Shown here: positions 8,231 through 18,180 of the stretch, piece by piece
Numbering within the stretch: the stretch's first letter is position 1
How the letters are laid out: each line of letters opens with the position of its first letter
From: Verrucomicrobiaceae bacterium
Lineage (GTDB): Bacteria; Verrucomicrobiota; Verrucomicrobiia; Verrucomicrobiales; Akkermansiaceae
Assembly: GCA_027484055.1 (NCBI GenBank)
Contig: JAIXQH010000044.1
Location: 186,001-250,000 of the forward strand
DNA: 64,000 nt
Direction of reading: 5' to 3'
Made by a program: the position numbers and the translations under genes
Notes under the pieces: generated by a model
The model's input: the letters and a program-made list of their open reading frames with translations, nothing else
Told to the model about the DNA's origin: nothing
Databases searched by the model: none

Positions 8231-8785
8231 ATGAAACAGTTACTCCTTCTCCTCGCCGCCATCTTCGTTGCGGGCTGCGCTCAGCCGAACAAGACGTTCT
8301 ACGTCCTCACCGCCTCTGGCCCAGTGCCTTCGACGAATGGCGTCAGCATCGGCGTGGGGCCGATCACGCTTGCGGAATACTTGGACCGCACAAATCTGGT
8401 CATTTCAGAATCGCCGAACCAGCTCGCCATCGCCGAAGACCACCGCTGGGCAGGTGGACTTGCACCGTCGATCTCGCGCGTCATGGCCACGAACTTAGGC
8501 CGCCACCTAAAAACCGGGAACATCCAGACCTATCCTTGGCTGCGCGATGAAGAACTCCGCTACCAAGTCACCCTCGACATCCGCCAACTCCACAGTGAGT
8601 CGAACGGCTATGCCATCATCGAAGCGGGTTGGAGAGTCTATCAGCTGCCCGAGCGCACTCTCAAAGCCTCTCGGACCTTCGTGGACCGCGAGCCACTCGC
8701 CGCTGACGGCTACACCGCCATGGTGGCCGCCCAATCTCGCCTACTCGAGCGTTTAGCACAGAATATCGCTCCGTCACTTCGCTAG
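8231..8785 (+). CDS. pqiC: PqiC-type outer-membrane lipoprotein
   Basis: A 184-residue lipoprotein. A signal peptide ends in the lipobox VAGC (cysteine near residue 16). The body is an ABC-type auxiliary lipoprotein/PqiC domain with FYVLTASG at the start and VGPITLAEYLDR, a characteristic PqiC block. It lies 24 bases after pqiB and completes the pqiA-pqiA-pqiB-pqiC set. It probably joins the MCE tube to the outer membrane. Confidence 0.87.
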   Translation: MKQLLLLLAAIFVAGCAQPNKTFYVLTASGPVPSTNGVSIGVGPITLAEYLDRTNLVISESPNQLAIAEDHRWAGGLAPSISRVMATNLGRHLKTGNIQTYPWLRDEELRYQVTLDIRQLHSESNGYAIIEAGWRVYQLPERTLKASRTFVDREPLAADGYTAMVAAQSRLLERLAQNIAPSLR

Positions 8786-8874
8786 AAATAGCCGCTACTG
8801 AGCAGGCAAACTTTTAAAACTAAACACCTAGATTCACAGCTTGAAGTCCGCGTAGGCTGAGTCCATTTTCATCC

Positions 8875-9654
8875 ATGCGACACGCGAGACGATGGGGCTT
8901 CCACCCGAGCTGGTGGCTGGTGGGACTGCTCTGTGGAAATTTGCACGCCGCGACGATTTCCCTGCTCGCCGTGGCGGATGCGTCTATTTTTGAAGGCAAC
9001 CCCGACTTCGACCTAGGTGGGACGAGCCTAGTCTCCGGGACCAATCAGAAATACACGCGGTCGCGAGCGATGTTCCGCTTTGACCTGAGTCAGCTGCCAA
9101 CGGGTGCAGTGATCACCGCTGCAGAAGTCTCGCTTTCCGTGACCACCCGGCCAGATCCAGACCAGCATGGTGGCCCGGTGGACTCGAACTTCGACCTCCA
9201 CCGACTCTTTGTCAGTTGGGGCGAGGGCACGGGTAGCAATCTGACAGGAGCCGTCGCCCAGCCAGGCAGCGCGACGTGGAACGAGCGCAGCTCCGGGAGC
9301 GCCGCTTGGTCGAGTCCCGGCGCGATGATCGGCATGGACTATGCGGAAGCGTCCAGTTCGTCGGCATTCATCAGCGACTTGGGCCGCTACACGTGGGGCT
9401 CGACGAGCCTGCTGGTAGACGATGTGAAGGCCTGGCAAGCAGACCCACTCACGAACTTCGGCTTCATCCTCGTGAGCCAAGATGAAATCTCACGCGGCAG
9501 CGGTCGCCGCTTCGGTGCCAAGGAGCAGCCAGGCGGAACGACACTGCCGGCTGAACTGACCGTGACCTACACACTCGTGCCGGAGCCGGTCGCAAGTACG
9601 ATGTGCATCGTGGGTTTGATGCTGTTTACCCTCCGAAGAAAGCAGCCTGTTTAG
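8875..9654 (+). CDS. PEP-CTERM protein with DNRLRE-like domain
   Basis: A 259-residue secreted protein. It has a signal peptide (hydrophobic WWLVGLLCGNLHA), then a beta-rich DNRLRE-type domain. That domain is recognised by VADASIFEGNPDFDLGG near the start, SRAMFRFDLSQLP, WNERSSGSAAWSSPGA and a late GFILVSQDE. The C-terminus is a PEP-CTERM sorting signal: VPEPVAS, a hydrophobic stretch, then LRRK. Such proteins are processed by an exosortase and reach the surface or exopolysaccharide. The stop overlaps the convergent GspG-like gene by four bases. Confidence 0.85.
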   Translation: MRHARRWGFHPSWWLVGLLCGNLHAATISLLAVADASIFEGNPDFDLGGTSLVSGTNQKYTRSRAMFRFDLSQLPTGAVITAAEVSLSVTTRPDPDQHGGPVDSNFDLHRLFVSWGEGTGSNLTGAVAQPGSATWNERSSGSAAWSSPGAMIGMDYAEASSSSAFISDLGRYTWGSTSLLVDDVKAWQADPLTNFGFILVSQDEISRGSGRRFGAKEQPGGTTLPAELTVTYTLVPEPVASTMCIVGLMLFTLRRKQPV

Positions 9655-10139
9655 TCGCTCACTAGGTCATCGCCAGTCCCCCTGCGTCGGTCGGGGCCCG
9701 CGGAAAAGATTTCCATTTGATCCTTGCCGAGTTGGTGGAAAAAATAAGGCGTGCCCCACGGATCCAGGAGCTCCCCCTCCGCATTCAGCCGCTGGCCTTC
9801 GGGAGGACCGAATTGTGCATTCTTGGGATTTCCACCCATCATGGATTGCATGATTTCTGCGTTCGTCCCGACGGGATTTTCTCCCGCGAGGGTGCGGTAG
9901 TTTCGAAACATGAGGGTGATTTTTTCAAACTCCGCCGCGACTTCTGGCTCCGCATCAACCGCTCGGCGGGGAGAGCCGGGAATGGACGGCTCGGGTGCCT
10001 GCTCCTGAATTACGGCGGGGGCGACTGGGAGACTCGTTGGGACTGCGGTGGCGACAGGAGTTTCGATTTTCGAATGGATCCCATACCAGACGAGGATCGG
10101 GACAACGACTGCGAGGGCGATGAGATTCCAGTGCTTCAT
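9651..10139 (-). CDS. GspG-like pseudopilin C-domain protein
   Basis: A 162-residue protein with an N-terminal membrane anchor (MKHWNLIALAVVVPILVWYG), a low-complexity proline/alanine linker and a C-terminal domain. The end reads LLDPWGTPYFFHQLGKDQ and then FSAGPDRRRGTGDDL, the calcium-binding end of type II secretion major pseudopilins. A typical prepilin peptidase site (G/FTLxE) is absent, so it is not an ordinary pseudopilin. The start at 10139 is one base downstream of the DUF1501 stop, so the two are probably co-translated. The upstream extension to 10301 overlaps DUF1501 and is rejected. Confidence 0.7.
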   Translation of the reverse strand: MKHWNLIALAVVVPILVWYGIHSKIETPVATAVPTSLPVAPAVIQEQAPEPSIPGSPRRAVDAEPEVAAEFEKITLMFRNYRTLAGENPVGTNAEIMQSMMGGNPKNAQFGPPEGQRLNAEGELLDPWGTPYFFHQLGKDQMEIFSAGPDRRRGTGDDLVSD

Positions 10140-10140
10140 A

Positions 10141-11730
10141 CTAGAGAAACCCCAGGTTTGGAGTCGAGAAACGTCCCAAGTTGGGGAATACCGTTTCCAT
10201 GCCCGCGCCATCCACGCCGAACCAGCTGGCAATCGTCGCCGCGTATTGATCCACCGCTGTCGTGGGAATCCAGCGTCCGGTGCTGGTGTCATCTGGCCCA
10301 TTGACCGCGAGAGTGGGGAATTTCCCGTAGGTGGCCCCGCCCTTCACGGCACCGCCCATGACAAACTGGTGACCACCCCAGCCGTGATCGCTGCCGTAAC
10401 CATTCGCCGGAAAGGTACGTGAGAAATCACTCGCAGTGAAAGCGGTAACACTATCTTTTAACAAGCGGGTTCCGATCGGAGAACCGACGGGTCTGCCGAT
10501 ATCTGATAGGGCTTGATAGAGCGCATTCATCGTCTGACTCAAGTCTGCTAGGCGATTCGCATGATCGCCGATGATCACCTTCGCCGCATTCGTCGTGGTC
10601 GCTCCTTGATTGTTCGTTTGGTTGGTGTGGGTGTCGTATCCACCGACTTGAATGAAGAAGATTTGGCGCCTCATTCCGAGTCCTCCACTGGCGGCAGATC
10701 GGCTGCCGAGATCGATGAGCCGGGCTACCATTTTCATCTGACTCATCAGGCCGGAAGTAAAGGTCGAGCCTCCATTCGGCGTAGTGATGGTATTGGTAAA
10801 TCGAGTGAGCCAAGGAGCGCTCGCATTGGTGGCCAACGCCAACGTGAGTGACTCGGCTTGGTCGATGGAATGGTCAAGAACTTGGGCATACGCCTTGGTT
10901 TGTAAATTCGTCGAACCCATGTTGGTGGCTAGAATCGAGTTAAGAGCATTTCTTCGAGGTACGTTTGAAGCTCCGTTACTAGCATTCCCGCTAAAGCCGG
11001 TGAGCTGCACCGCACCGCTGGTGGTGATGGCATAAGGTGGGGCGAGATTGCTGCTGCTGACCTCGAAGAGGTTAGACCCTGCGAGGGTGACCGCCATCGA
11101 GATGCCTCCATTGAGATTATAATTTGCGGCAGTAAATAAATCTGCAATCCGCCCACCCCACCCACTGTTCGAGGGTTGGTCGGGGAGAGAACTTTGCCAC
11201 TGGGTCTGCTGATCACTATGGGAAAATAGCTGCGGCGGGCGAGGGACGCTTTTCGTGCTGTATTGCACCTTGGTAAGAGGAAAACTTAGAGTGCCTACAT
11301 TGAATACCGGGGCGATCACTCCTGAATTAAATAGAGCCTGCATCTCAGGCATGGCAGGATGGAAGCCGTAGTCATGATAGTCATCCGCCGGGTAGCCATT
11401 TTGCCCATTTCGCGAATTCAACGAGAGCGCCGAGGCTGGGCCGCCATCTGCATTGGGGATGGCGAGCACGGGGGAACGTATCGCCGCGTAGTTTTCCCAC
11501 TCTGCTGGAATGGTCGGAATGATCATGTTATTGGAGTCATTTCCGCCATTCAGGAAGACACAGATCAGCGCCTTGTAATCATCGGGCGGGGCTCCAGCGG
11601 CCATGGCCGTATTCAGCGTATTGAGCTCGCTGATCGTTCGCGCTAAGACCGTGGTGCCTAGAGCAGCACTACCAAAGCGCTGAAGAAAATTCCGGCGAGA
11701 GATGAATGGGATATGGAATTCTTGGTGCAT
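10141..11730 (-). CDS. DUF1501 family protein, Tat-exported
   Basis: A 529-residue protein starting MHQEFHIPFISRRNFLQRFG, with a twin-arginine-like signal (SRRNFLQ). DUF1501 blocks follow: ALICVFLNGGNDSNNMIIP, the SHSDQQTQWQSS segment, FIQVGGYDTHTNQ and SDHGWGGHQFVMGG. The domain belongs to the alkaline-phosphatase/sulfatase-like superfamily, but its reaction is unknown. ATG 11730 lies 7 nt after the DUF1800 stop, so it is preferred over 11772, which would overlap that gene. DUF1800 plus DUF1501 is a common Verrucomicrobia/Planctomycetes pair, presumably acting together outside the cytoplasm. Confidence 0.85.
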   Translation of the reverse strand: MHQEFHIPFISRRNFLQRFGSAALGTTVLARTISELNTLNTAMAAGAPPDDYKALICVFLNGGNDSNNMIIPTIPAEWENYAAIRSPVLAIPNADGGPASALSLNSRNGQNGYPADDYHDYGFHPAMPEMQALFNSGVIAPVFNVGTLSFPLTKVQYSTKSVPRPPQLFSHSDQQTQWQSSLPDQPSNSGWGGRIADLFTAANYNLNGGISMAVTLAGSNLFEVSSSNLAPPYAITTSGAVQLTGFSGNASNGASNVPRRNALNSILATNMGSTNLQTKAYAQVLDHSIDQAESLTLALATNASAPWLTRFTNTITTPNGGSTFTSGLMSQMKMVARLIDLGSRSAASGGLGMRRQIFFIQVGGYDTHTNQTNNQGATTTNAAKVIIGDHANRLADLSQTMNALYQALSDIGRPVGSPIGTRLLKDSVTAFTASDFSRTFPANGYGSDHGWGGHQFVMGGAVKGGATYGKFPTLAVNGPDDTSTGRWIPTTAVDQYAATIASWFGVDGAGMETVFPNLGRFSTPNLGFL

Positions 11731-11737
11731 GGACGGA

Positions 11738-14700
11738 CTATCTTTGTATGGCATACTCGGCGGATGTGACAATCAGGTGGACGATGGCCCGCACTCGGTC
11801 CCGCATCTGATTGGCTGTCGGGGTTGGAGAGGTGAAAGGATAGCTCGCCGTGTTCGTCACGTAATTGACAATGGTAGTTTTCACGGCGCTACTGAGATTC
11901 CCTCCCGTTAGTAGAATTCCGAGATTATTGACCAGAGTCGGCACGCCAGCATTGTTCGTCTGAGCGATTGTCATGTAGGGTGCCAAGTCCATCGTGATCG
12001 CATTTGAACTGAAGATACTGATGTAGCCGTTCGGATTTCCTGTGTTATTCGTCAGGGTTCCTTGGGTGATAAGATTGGTGAGATTCATGGTGTTTGAATC
12101 ATTGGTGAGCTGGAACTCGGGCGTGGTCATACCGGCTTTTGCAATCTCTCCTGGGAATTGGTAGTCTGGATAAAAGAAGTTAAAGACCGTGCTGGAGTTC
12201 AGTGGAGTTTGATTGAGATTGCTGGGTGTGGAGCCGATTCCCCAGGTGTTGAGCTCGACATTCACGGTTCCACTACGAGTCCAGTGCGATCCTTTAAGTG
12301 GATAGACAATCACACTGTTGCTACCTTGAGAACCATTGGTGATCGTGCTGCCAGAGGGCTGCGGTAAAACCTTAAATGAATTAGGACCTGCTATTTCATA
12401 AACCGAATAGACCGCGTTGACTGCGGGAAGTGGTGAGTTAAACACCGCGAATTTAAGATAGACCGAATCCCCAGCGACTAGATTGTGATTCCCAGAGGTC
12501 TGAATCAGGATGGTCTGGATACCTGCAGTGGTGGTCACATTATAGCCGCTGCTGAGTCTTGGAATCAAACAGGAGCCACCCGTGGTGACGCTTGGCGCGG
12601 AGGGTAGGACCACACTAAAACTGGTCGCGGTAACCGCTGTAATGGTGTAGGGCGCATTATTGACGGAACCTGCTCCGGAGAGTCCTCCTGAAGTGAAGCT
12701 GATATAGAGCTGATCTCCAACGGCGAACCCAGAAGAGTTAATGGTGGCGATATTGTTTAAAATCGTGTAAGTCGCGGAGCTGGTGGCATTGTTATTCACG
12801 ATGAACGAATTCGTCGTAACATTGCTAATTTGATAAGTCTGCGTCGTCGGCAATTGATTGGCAGATGAACCCGCGTCGGAGAAATTCGACAGTCGGACAG
12901 ATTCCCCACTGACCAAGCGGTGGGGTGTAGGGGTCGTCACGGTGATGGCCTGCAGACCGCTCTGAGTGTATGCGCTATTCGGAAAACTCGCCGCGGGAAA
13001 AGCACGTGCCGGGCCTGTCACCCGCATGAGTGGCTCGCGTTGTTTGCCAAACTTAGGATCGGCTGCGGCTTCAGAACTACGTGCTTCATAGTCAAGGAGG
13101 ATCGCCCGGAAGACTTCCTTCATGTCACCACGGATACCTGTGGCGACACCATCTATATTTCGCTCACCATTGAACGCCCTAACGACACGATGCACATATT
13201 CCGGCTTGGGATGGCTGGTGACGAGGCGCTGGATGAGTTGACGGCAGATGTAGGGGCCGACCGCTGAATTTGCCATGATATTATCCAAGGTGGCTTCAAG
13301 ATCTTTAAGCCCATTTAAATCATATCGGTTATAGATTGGAGTGGTGATTGGAAAACCTTGCCCACTGGTAGGGTGTGACGTTTGTATGGAAATTGGGTCC
13401 GTATCAACAAGTGTCGTCGCCGAGTCGGTATAGATGGACGGCGGCAGAACAACATTATCGAGCAGAGGCTTACTCCCTAATTCGTGCTTACTGGGCACGA
13501 GCACCATCGGGTCGAGGAAATTTGACGAAGGGTTAAAATTGGTGGGCATGCGGCCAGTGCCAAGTAGGGGTTGCCCCCAGTTCCAGCCCGTGAAGACGCG
13601 GGCCATCCCAGAGATCACTTCTTGGTCGTAGGTGGCGACAGGATTTCCAGATGAATCTAGAACGAGTGTGCCGTCTGGCCATGTCTTGTAGAGACCCGCA
13701 GAGAAGAGTTGGAGAATTTCCCGGGCGTAATTTTCGTTGGGATGGAGACCTGTGATGAGACTGCCCGGGGCGTTCGCACGCATGTCCAAATATACCCCCA
13801 TGGCTGGACTGAGCGTCACTTGTTTCAAGATGTCACGGAAGTTTCCAAAGCATGAGTCAAGCAAGGTATCATAGTAGTCCGCGAGGACTCGGCCGTTGTT
13901 ATTGAGTGGTCCGGTATCGGACACGACTAAAATTTCACTCAGCGCAAAGGCTGCGCGCTGACGCAATTGATCCGGAGCGGTGATGGAATTTTTCCACCAC
14001 GAATTGAACATCAAGGTGCTGATATAAGGATTTTGTGGGTCTGCACTGAGGTTTGCCAAAACGTAAGGAACGTTCTTAGTTGCACTTATAGCAAACTGGC
14101 CTTCGATCCATGAGCGGTAGCCTATCGCCTTGACCTCAGCCATGTCATATGGGCTTGGACCGAAGGTCGCTTGAGTGAGAAAACGTGAGTTCTCAGCATC
14201 GCTAGATGCATGCAAAATCGGCCATGCAGGCACGCTGGGCGCGAGCGGAGCCGTTTGTGATCCGGTAACTTTACCAAAAGTCCCAGTGAGCTCACCTGAG
14301 GGATAATCGAGCGTGGATATACTAAGAAAGACATTGCCCGATTCTAGATCCGCCATGTCGGAAGGCTGCATATTCCATGTGTAACCACCGTCGCTGGTCT
14401 TCAGGCCTGGATAATTTCTATCTTGAGCGTCAAGATCAAAAACGACGGCGCTGGTGTTAGTAGTGATTCTCCGGAAGATTTTCTTAGATGTGGCACCTGA
14501 CGTTAGGCCCATGAATTTCAGCTGGAGAACCGCCGTAGAACCATTCACCCGGAGAAATGCGCCTCCCGACCCAGTGATGCCAGTTAGCCCCTCCGCTCCT
14601 TGCAGATTCGTTCCATAAAGTGTGCCCGGAATTGTGGTCGTGGGAGGGTTATCCCATGGGGAAAGAGCGTGGCTAGGAACGAGAGTGATAGCTGGGCTTG

Positions 14701-17143
14701 TGGTATTGCCAGTCGGGTCGAGAAACCAAGCGATCGAGAGATGGCTACTGGCTCCGCTCGCTCCGGTATTGTGAAGTGCTTCGAGGTAATACTTTTCTCC
14801 CGCGATAAGTGAAAGCCAAGGTGACTTTTGACCTGACTGAACATTCCAAGTTTTTGGAGCCGTCCCAGTAGGACCTGTTACCCTAGCTCGCAGCACCTTG
14901 TTGACGGGTTCTCCATTATTAGAAATCCATAGTTCAGCAACGTTACTGGCAGCAATCCAGAAGTAGTAGTTCCCGGTGGCTGGAGCCGTGAAATAGCCGC
15001 GGAGACGTTCGCCGGAGTTATCACTGGATGAGATGCTCGAATCCACATTGCCGATCGTGTCGCTGGCGGTAGGTAGATTGTTCCATGGAACATCTGAAAT
15101 CGCCGGCCCCGTGACGCCTGATGTCCACTGTTCACGGGTAAGCTGGCTAGGATTCGCGAGAACATTAAGAGTCATCACGGAACTGCTGGATCCACTCGCA
15201 TTGGTCGTCGTTAGGGTGAATTGATAAATCCCCGCTTCAGTAGGAGTTCCGCTTAGGATCCCATTGGCGAGAGTGAGCCATGATGGCAAGCCGCTGGCCG
15301 TGATGATGCCGCCATTGCTACTTGTGAGACTCATCGTAAATGGACTGCTTGCCCCAACCAGGGCCACCGCATTTGTCGAGCTTGTGATGCTTGGTGCTGC
15401 AGCTGGAGGACTACCGAAGGCAGCGGTGGCGCCGCTCATGGTCGGGAAGAGACGTTTTGTCGGGATGATCTGTTTCGCTTGATCATCACTATACCATGAA
15501 AGATGGACCTCTGCAGAACCGGTGTTCTCTGTGTATTCCATTCTGATATCATAACGCACGTCGGCTTGGAGATAAATCGATCCTGTTTTTTCCGAGATAC
15601 TATTCCAGTTATCGACGACTAACTGATTGTTTATCCATAGCTTTGATCCGTCGTCGGCCTTGGTTACGAAGTAATAGGTCTGCGAATACTGTGGGAGGAT
15701 TTGCCCGGTCCAACGAACAGAATAATTATTCGCCGGAATCAATGGATCTGGAGCGACCGTGCCCCATGTGAAATCCACGAGCGGATCAATCCGATTGAGC
15801 GGAGAGCTGAAGGCCGCGATGGTCACATTCCCCAACGTGGTGCTGCTAGGAACGGTGTTGCCTGTGATCGCAATGGTAAATGAAAGGCTCGTGGGCAGTG
15901 CTGTGATCGTGTAAGACGTCGTCGCATTATAAGGTGAGACGTTGAGATTTCCTGAGGTGAACTGTAGAGCTACAGAGCTGCCTACCGTGAAGGCTTGGGC
16001 TGGTGTCCCAGTGTAGGCGATCGTAGCCGAACCAGTGCTAGTGGTCAGTTTGGTGTAACTATAGGTCGCTGCGGCACCACCGAAATTAGCGGCGTGGGTG
16101 TAGGAGGTATTAGAGCCGGGGTAGTAACTTGCGCTGAGACCGGTCCCGGTAGGAGAACCAGATGGCATTAGGGTCACGGCAGCTGAAAATGGGTTACTCA
16201 AGGAATAATTTCCAGAAGCACTTGCCGCTCCAGGACTGGCGAGAGTTAAAGATACCGTCGCGCTACTTGTGCGGTTTGTATTGAACCGTGGTGTGATTTT
16301 GACGTCTAGCGAACGCACCCCAGCAGGAAACGTCACTGACTTTGGCAATTCGTTGAAATCGACATTCTCTACTGCGGTCCCCCGGATGAAAATCGGGACC
16401 GTCACCGCTCCGAGCGAGCGATAGCCGGAGCGGGTGACCCGAATCAGCCCAGTGTCCTCGGCTGGACTTGATGCATTTTCAGGTTGAGTCGCGTAGGCAT
16501 CCACGACCTGCAAGGTGATAATATTTTGTGCCTCTAGATCCGCAGCTAAAGAAGTTGAATCAAAACTGCTTTGCGAACTCAGTGGGACATTCGGCAAAAG
16601 ACCCAGCATCTGCTTGGACCAGTCGCTCACCTGATCATTCTGGCTACTTCGATCCGTGACGGTGAGGCGGAAAAAGCTCCCAGCACCTTTCGAGACGCTT
16701 AGAGTTTTTAGCGTTCCGTCGCCCATCACATTTGGAAGATTTCCCTTCGACCATGTGCTCGCCAGCCCCATATTGCTCTCAGCCCCGTAGAGTTTTCCCG
16801 GCACCGTGGGAAATGTGAGCAGTAGAGCTGAGCGCGTCCCCGTGACCTTGGGTCCGCGGAAATGAGGATCGTTTTCTGCTTTGTAAAAGGGGTTTGTCCC
16901 GGCGACAAACTCGTTATGATTACTGACCCCGTCTCCATCAGCGTCCATGGAGAGCCACCCTCCGTACGGGGCTTGCTCGTTCATTTGTGCATCAAGCACC
17001 CCAAATTTTTGCTTCCACACGGAGCGATTGATCTGCTCATCCACCTGTGCATAGGCCGAAACTGACGTAACGAGAAATGCTGCGACTGAGCAAAAAAATC
17101 CTACGCCCGATCTTGATAAATGGGTTCTGGCAAATGGGTGCAT
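11738..17143 (-). CDS. Giant DUF1800 surface protein with Calx-beta, PA14, Ig-like and CHRD domains
   Basis: About 1,800 residues. In order: signal peptide ending SVSAYA; a DADGDGVSNHNEF calcium-type loop; a Calx-beta region near 210-330; a PA14 domain near 340-570; and an Ig-like domain (SGTPTEAGIYQFTLTT) near 580-660. A second PA14-like lectin region follows near 670-830, then a CHRD domain near 840-955, and DUF1800 from about 980 (SRFLTQATFGPSPYDM) to the end. The PA14 and DUF1800 domains each contain inserted beta modules (see findings). The start at 17143 gives a clean signal peptide; 17194 is possible. It is probably a surface protein binding carbohydrate, and the DUF1800 activity is unknown. 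Confidence 0.85.
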   Translation of the reverse strand: MHPFARTHLSRSGVGFFCSVAAFLVTSVSAYAQVDEQINRSVWKQKFGVLDAQMNEQAPYGGWLSMDADGDGVSNHNEFVAGTNPFYKAENDPHFRGPKVTGTRSALLLTFPTVPGKLYGAESNMGLASTWSKGNLPNVMGDGTLKTLSVSKGAGSFFRLTVTDRSSQNDQVSDWSKQMLGLLPNVPLSSQSSFDSTSLAADLEAQNIITLQVVDAYATQPENASSPAEDTGLIRVTRSGYRSLGAVTVPIFIRGTAVENVDFNELPKSVTFPAGVRSLDVKITPRFNTNRTSSATVSLTLASPGAASASGNYSLSNPFSAAVTLMPSGSPTGTGLSASYYPGSNTSYTHAANFGGAAATYSYTKLTTSTGSATIAYTGTPAQAFTVGSSVALQFTSGNLNVSPYNATTSYTITALPTSLSFTIAITGNTVPSSTTLGNVTIAAFSSPLNRIDPLVDFTWGTVAPDPLIPANNYSVRWTGQILPQYSQTYYFVTKADDGSKLWINNQLVVDNWNSISEKTGSIYLQADVRYDIRMEYTENTGSAEVHLSWYSDDQAKQIIPTKRLFPTMSGATAAFGSPPAAAPSITSSTNAVALVGASSPFTMSLTSSNGGIITASGLPSWLTLANGILSGTPTEAGIYQFTLTTTNASGSSSSVMTLNVLANPSQLTREQWTSGVTGPAISDVPWNNLPTASDTIGNVDSSISSSDNSGERLRGYFTAPATGNYYFWIAASNVAELWISNNGEPVNKVLRARVTGPTGTAPKTWNVQSGQKSPWLSLIAGEKYYLEALHNTGASGASSHLSIAWFLDPTGNTTSPAITLVPSHALSPWDNPPTTTIPGTLYGTNLQGAEGLTGITGSGGAFLRVNGSTAVLQLKFMGLTSGATSKKIFRRITTNTSAVVFDLDAQDRNYPGLKTSDGGYTWNMQPSDMADLESGNVFLSISTLDYPSGELTGTFGKVTGSQTAPLAPSVPAWPILHASSDAENSRFLTQATFGPSPYDMAEVKAIGYRSWIEGQFAISATKNVPYVLANLSADPQNPYISTLMFNSWWKNSITAPDQLRQRAAFALSEILVVSDTGPLNNNGRVLADYYDTLLDSCFGNFRDILKQVTLSPAMGVYLDMRANAPGSLITGLHPNENYAREILQLFSAGLYKTWPDGTLVLDSSGNPVATYDQEVISGMARVFTGWNWGQPLLGTGRMPTNFNPSSNFLDPMVLVPSKHELGSKPLLDNVVLPPSIYTDSATTLVDTDPISIQTSHPTSGQGFPITTPIYNRYDLNGLKDLEATLDNIMANSAVGPYICRQLIQRLVTSHPKPEYVHRVVRAFNGERNIDGVATGIRGDMKEVFRAILLDYEARSSEAAADPKFGKQREPLMRVTGPARAFPAASFPNSAYTQSGLQAITVTTPTPHRLVSGESVRLSNFSDAGSSANQLPTTQTYQISNVTTNSFIVNNNATSSATYTILNNIATINSSGFAVGDQLYISFTSGGLSGAGSVNNAPYTITAVTATSFSVVLPSAPSVTTGGSCLIPRLSSGYNVTTTAGIQTILIQTSGNHNLVAGDSVYLKFAVFNSPLPAVNAVYSVYEIAGPNSFKVLPQPSGSTITNGSQGSNSVIVYPLKGSHWTRSGTVNVELNTWGIGSTPSNLNQTPLNSSTVFNFFYPDYQFPGEIAKAGMTTPEFQLTNDSNTMNLTNLITQGTLTNNTGNPNGYISIFSSNAITMDLAPYMTIAQTNNAGVPTLVNNLGILLTGGNLSSAVKTTIVNYVTNTASYPFTSPTPTANQMRDRVRAIVHLIVTSAEYAIQR

Positions 17144-17449
17144 GCGGGTAAGTCTTCGGGCGTTGCGGGCGGTAGCGAATAGGGCAGATGCCACTCGAAA
17201 CCTTTTCGGGATTTATAAAAATGTCCTGCAGGCACCACGCCGATTTGGGTTTTGTAATGGTGGATGAAGGCGGGTAAGAATCAGATTGTTTCAGTCGTGT
17301 GGTTCAGCTGATCAGTTCACCAAACGAAGTCAAATTGAATTTACAATCCCATCGTTACGAATGACGACTATCTACGACGTAGCTTGCCGATTCTCTGTGA
17401 AAAAAGACTAAGCGGCCTGCGCCAAACAGCGCAGCACCCTCGAAGCCGC

Positions 17450-18079
17450 TCAATCCAGTGCAGTAAGCTCCACCTTACGAAATTGCACTTCGTGCTCCTC
17501 GCTCTGAAGGCAGATGGCTCCTTTTACAGTGCTAAGTTCCGTCGCTTTATTCGCCAAAACGTCATTGATCCACACCGTCACGGTATTGCCTTGGCAACGA
17601 ATGCGCGCATGATTCCATTCGCCCGCTGACTTTTCGTGACTTTCTCCATTTTTGACCCAGCGCCGCCCTTGTGGCTTCGTATTTGCGATGCGGAGCGTCT
17701 CGCCAATTTCCCAGAAATCCCCTGCATTTGCGTGTCCCAGTTGGACCTCGATCGACTTCGGCCAGGCAAACAGTTCTTTAGGCTGACTCGCGTGGATCAA
17801 AACTCCACTATTTCCCGGCTTACCGCTCGGTGACCAACGCCACTCGACCGTAAGTTCGTAGTTTGAAAACTCGCGAGTCGTCCGCATGACGCCGGGAGGG
17901 CGGCCTTTGCAAATGAGGATGCCATTCACCACCGACCAGACGTTCTCTGGCTTGACCGACGTGCTGATGGATTCGAGCACCCAGCCGTCAAAATTTTTAC
18001 CATTAAAAAGCTGTAGAGGCCCGGCGGCTTGAAGCGTGGCAGAAAGGAAGACGACGGCGGCACCTATTTTTCCAAACAT
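17450..18079 (-). CDS. DUF1080 (3-keto-disaccharide hydrolase-type) secreted protein
   Basis: A 209-residue protein: signal peptide MFGKIGAAVVFLSATLQAAG, then a jelly-roll DUF1080 domain with FNGKNFDGW, NYELTVEWRW, GNSGVLIHA and the closing GAICLQSEEHEVQFRKVEL. DUF1080 proteins include hydrolases acting on 3-keto-glycosides, and many others are untested. It is transcribed alone, divergent from the DUF1592 gene. The 255 bases between it and the DUF1800 gene contain no gene that I can support. Confidence 0.85.
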   Translation of the reverse strand: MFGKIGAAVVFLSATLQAAGPLQLFNGKNFDGWVLESISTSVKPENVWSVVNGILICKGRPPGVMRTTREFSNYELTVEWRWSPSGKPGNSGVLIHASQPKELFAWPKSIEVQLGHANAGDFWEIGETLRIANTKPQGRRWVKNGESHEKSAGEWNHARIRCQGNTVTVWINDVLANKATELSTVKGAICLQSEEHEVQFRKVELTALD

Positions 18080-18180
18080 GCCAATCTGCTAGCGTGTTTC
18101 TGGCCAACCTGCAAGAAACCTAGTCATTTCGCATGAGTTCTAGGAAGAAATTCTTCGCTTCCACGTAATCTTGACTGAAG

